A DNA stretch of 6,376 nucleotides, taken from assembly GCA_026990615.1 (NCBI GenBank), contig JALXDB010000203.1, positions 1 through 6,376 on the forward strand, read 5' to 3'. This document shows, piece by piece, positions 6,233-6,376 of the stretch. The translations under genes were made by a program, and so were the position numbers. This stretch comes from Spirochaetota bacterium (GTDB taxonomy: Bacteria > Spirochaetota > B62-G9). The notes below the pieces were generated by a model. It had not been told where the DNA came from, made no database searches, and saw nothing but the letters and a program-made list of their open reading frames with translations. How positions within the stretch are numbered: position 1 is the stretch's first letter; each line of letters starts with the position of its first letter.

Positions 6233-6376
6233 GATTGAGGTAGTGTTTGGGGGTAAAGATTGTTATTGCATGTGGATGGCAGGAGGCTTTTTAGGTTTTT
6301 TAGAGTACATAAAAAATGTACCGCATTGTGTCATATCGAACGAAGTGAGAAATCTTAAAGAGAAGCGAGCGGTAAC
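6225..6376 (+). CDS. doubtful ORF overlapping the Ig-like gene's stop and running off the window
   Basis: ATG at 6225 overlaps the upstream stop (ATGATTAA) and stays open for 50 codons to the window end. It begins MIKIEVVFGGKDCYC, and its second half translates the repeat-like DNA at 6329-6376 (VISNEVRNLKEK). Overlapping starts are the style of this operon, which favours it. There is no Shine-Dalgarno sequence, the peptide is unlike any family I know, and open frames through such interspersed repeats are usually spurious. Most likely not a gene. Confidence 0.15.
   Translation, partial: MIKIEVVFGGKDCYCMWMAGGFLGFLEYIKNVPHCVISNEVRNLKEKRAV
6305..6321 (+). repeat. perfect small inverted repeat
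   Basis: GTACAT (6305-6310) and ATGTAC (6316-6321) are exact inverses around AAAAA. The site lies about 70 bases after the last gene of the operon and 8 bases before the repeat-like element. There is no T-run after it on either strand, so it is not a standard terminator. It might border the repeat or simply be a hairpin in the 3' untranslated region. Confidence 0.35.
6329..6376 (+). repeat. interspersed-repeat-like sequence, continues past window end
   Basis: From memory, the stretch starting TGTCATATCGAACGAAG and ending GAGAAATCTT at 6356 closely resembles a short intergenic repeat seen in very many unrelated bacterial genomes (form TGTCATnnCGAnCGAAGnGAGnAATCTT). A second partial copy of the inner motif follows: GAAGTGAG at 6342-6349 and GAAGCGAG at 6362-6369, 20 bases apart. 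It lies downstream of the operon, in the usual place for such elements. The far end is outside the window. Confidence 0.6.

Noticed and set aside
6281..6286. A consensus Shine-Dalgarno AGGAGG suggesting a gene start near the window end.
   Set aside because: No ATG, GTG or TTG lies at a usable distance downstream.
1..6376. CRISPR array, tRNA, rRNA, transposase or integrase.
   Set aside because: No regularly spaced direct repeats, no tRNA T-arm/anticodon pattern, and no mobile-element enzyme motifs were seen on either strand.

Overview
All supported genes lie on the plus strand. The window comes from an AT-rich, diderm (Gram-negative-type) bacterium. The evidence is an outer-membrane TolC-type channel, a lipid-anchored periplasmic adaptor and two further predicted lipoproteins. 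The loose lipoboxes, the Ig-like surface-type lipoprotein and the AGA/AGG-rich codon use would suit a spirochaete or a similar deep-branching diderm. That is a guess from style, not a demonstrated assignment.

Layout: (1) 1-493 is the 3' end of a tetratricopeptide-repeat (TPR) gene whose start lies before the window. (2) 494-732 is a gap with a consensus -35-like hexamer, a weak hairpin plus T-run, and a frame that may be the remains of a small membrane protein. (3) 733-1221 is a small lipoprotein of unknown function. (4) 1222-1689 is a 468-bp gap without a convincing gene. It is rich in inverted repeats, one of them a terminator-like hairpin with six Ts, and has short open stretches that may be gene debris. 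(5) 1690-6232 is a tight three-gene cluster: a TolC-family outer-membrane factor, an RND-type periplasmic adaptor (membrane-fusion protein) overlapping it by 4 bases, and, only a few bases further on, a large lipoprotein built of SbsA-type Ig-like (Big_5-like) domains. (6) 6233-6376 holds an inverted repeat and the start of an interspersed-repeat-like sequence that runs out of the window.

The central cluster is best read as part of a trans-envelope export system. The adaptor keeps the layout lipoyl half / coiled-coil hairpin / lipoyl half / beta-barrel / membrane-proximal domain, and its hairpin tip carries a conservative version of the TolC-docking motif. The inner-membrane pump (RND permease or MacB-type ABC transporter) is not in the window and does not start directly downstream. 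A multi-Ig-domain lipoprotein holds the third position instead. That coupling is the most interesting point here: the Ig-like protein could be an exported cargo, a surface accessory, or an unrelated passenger of the operon. No CRISPR array, tRNA, rRNA, transposase or defence gene was seen.
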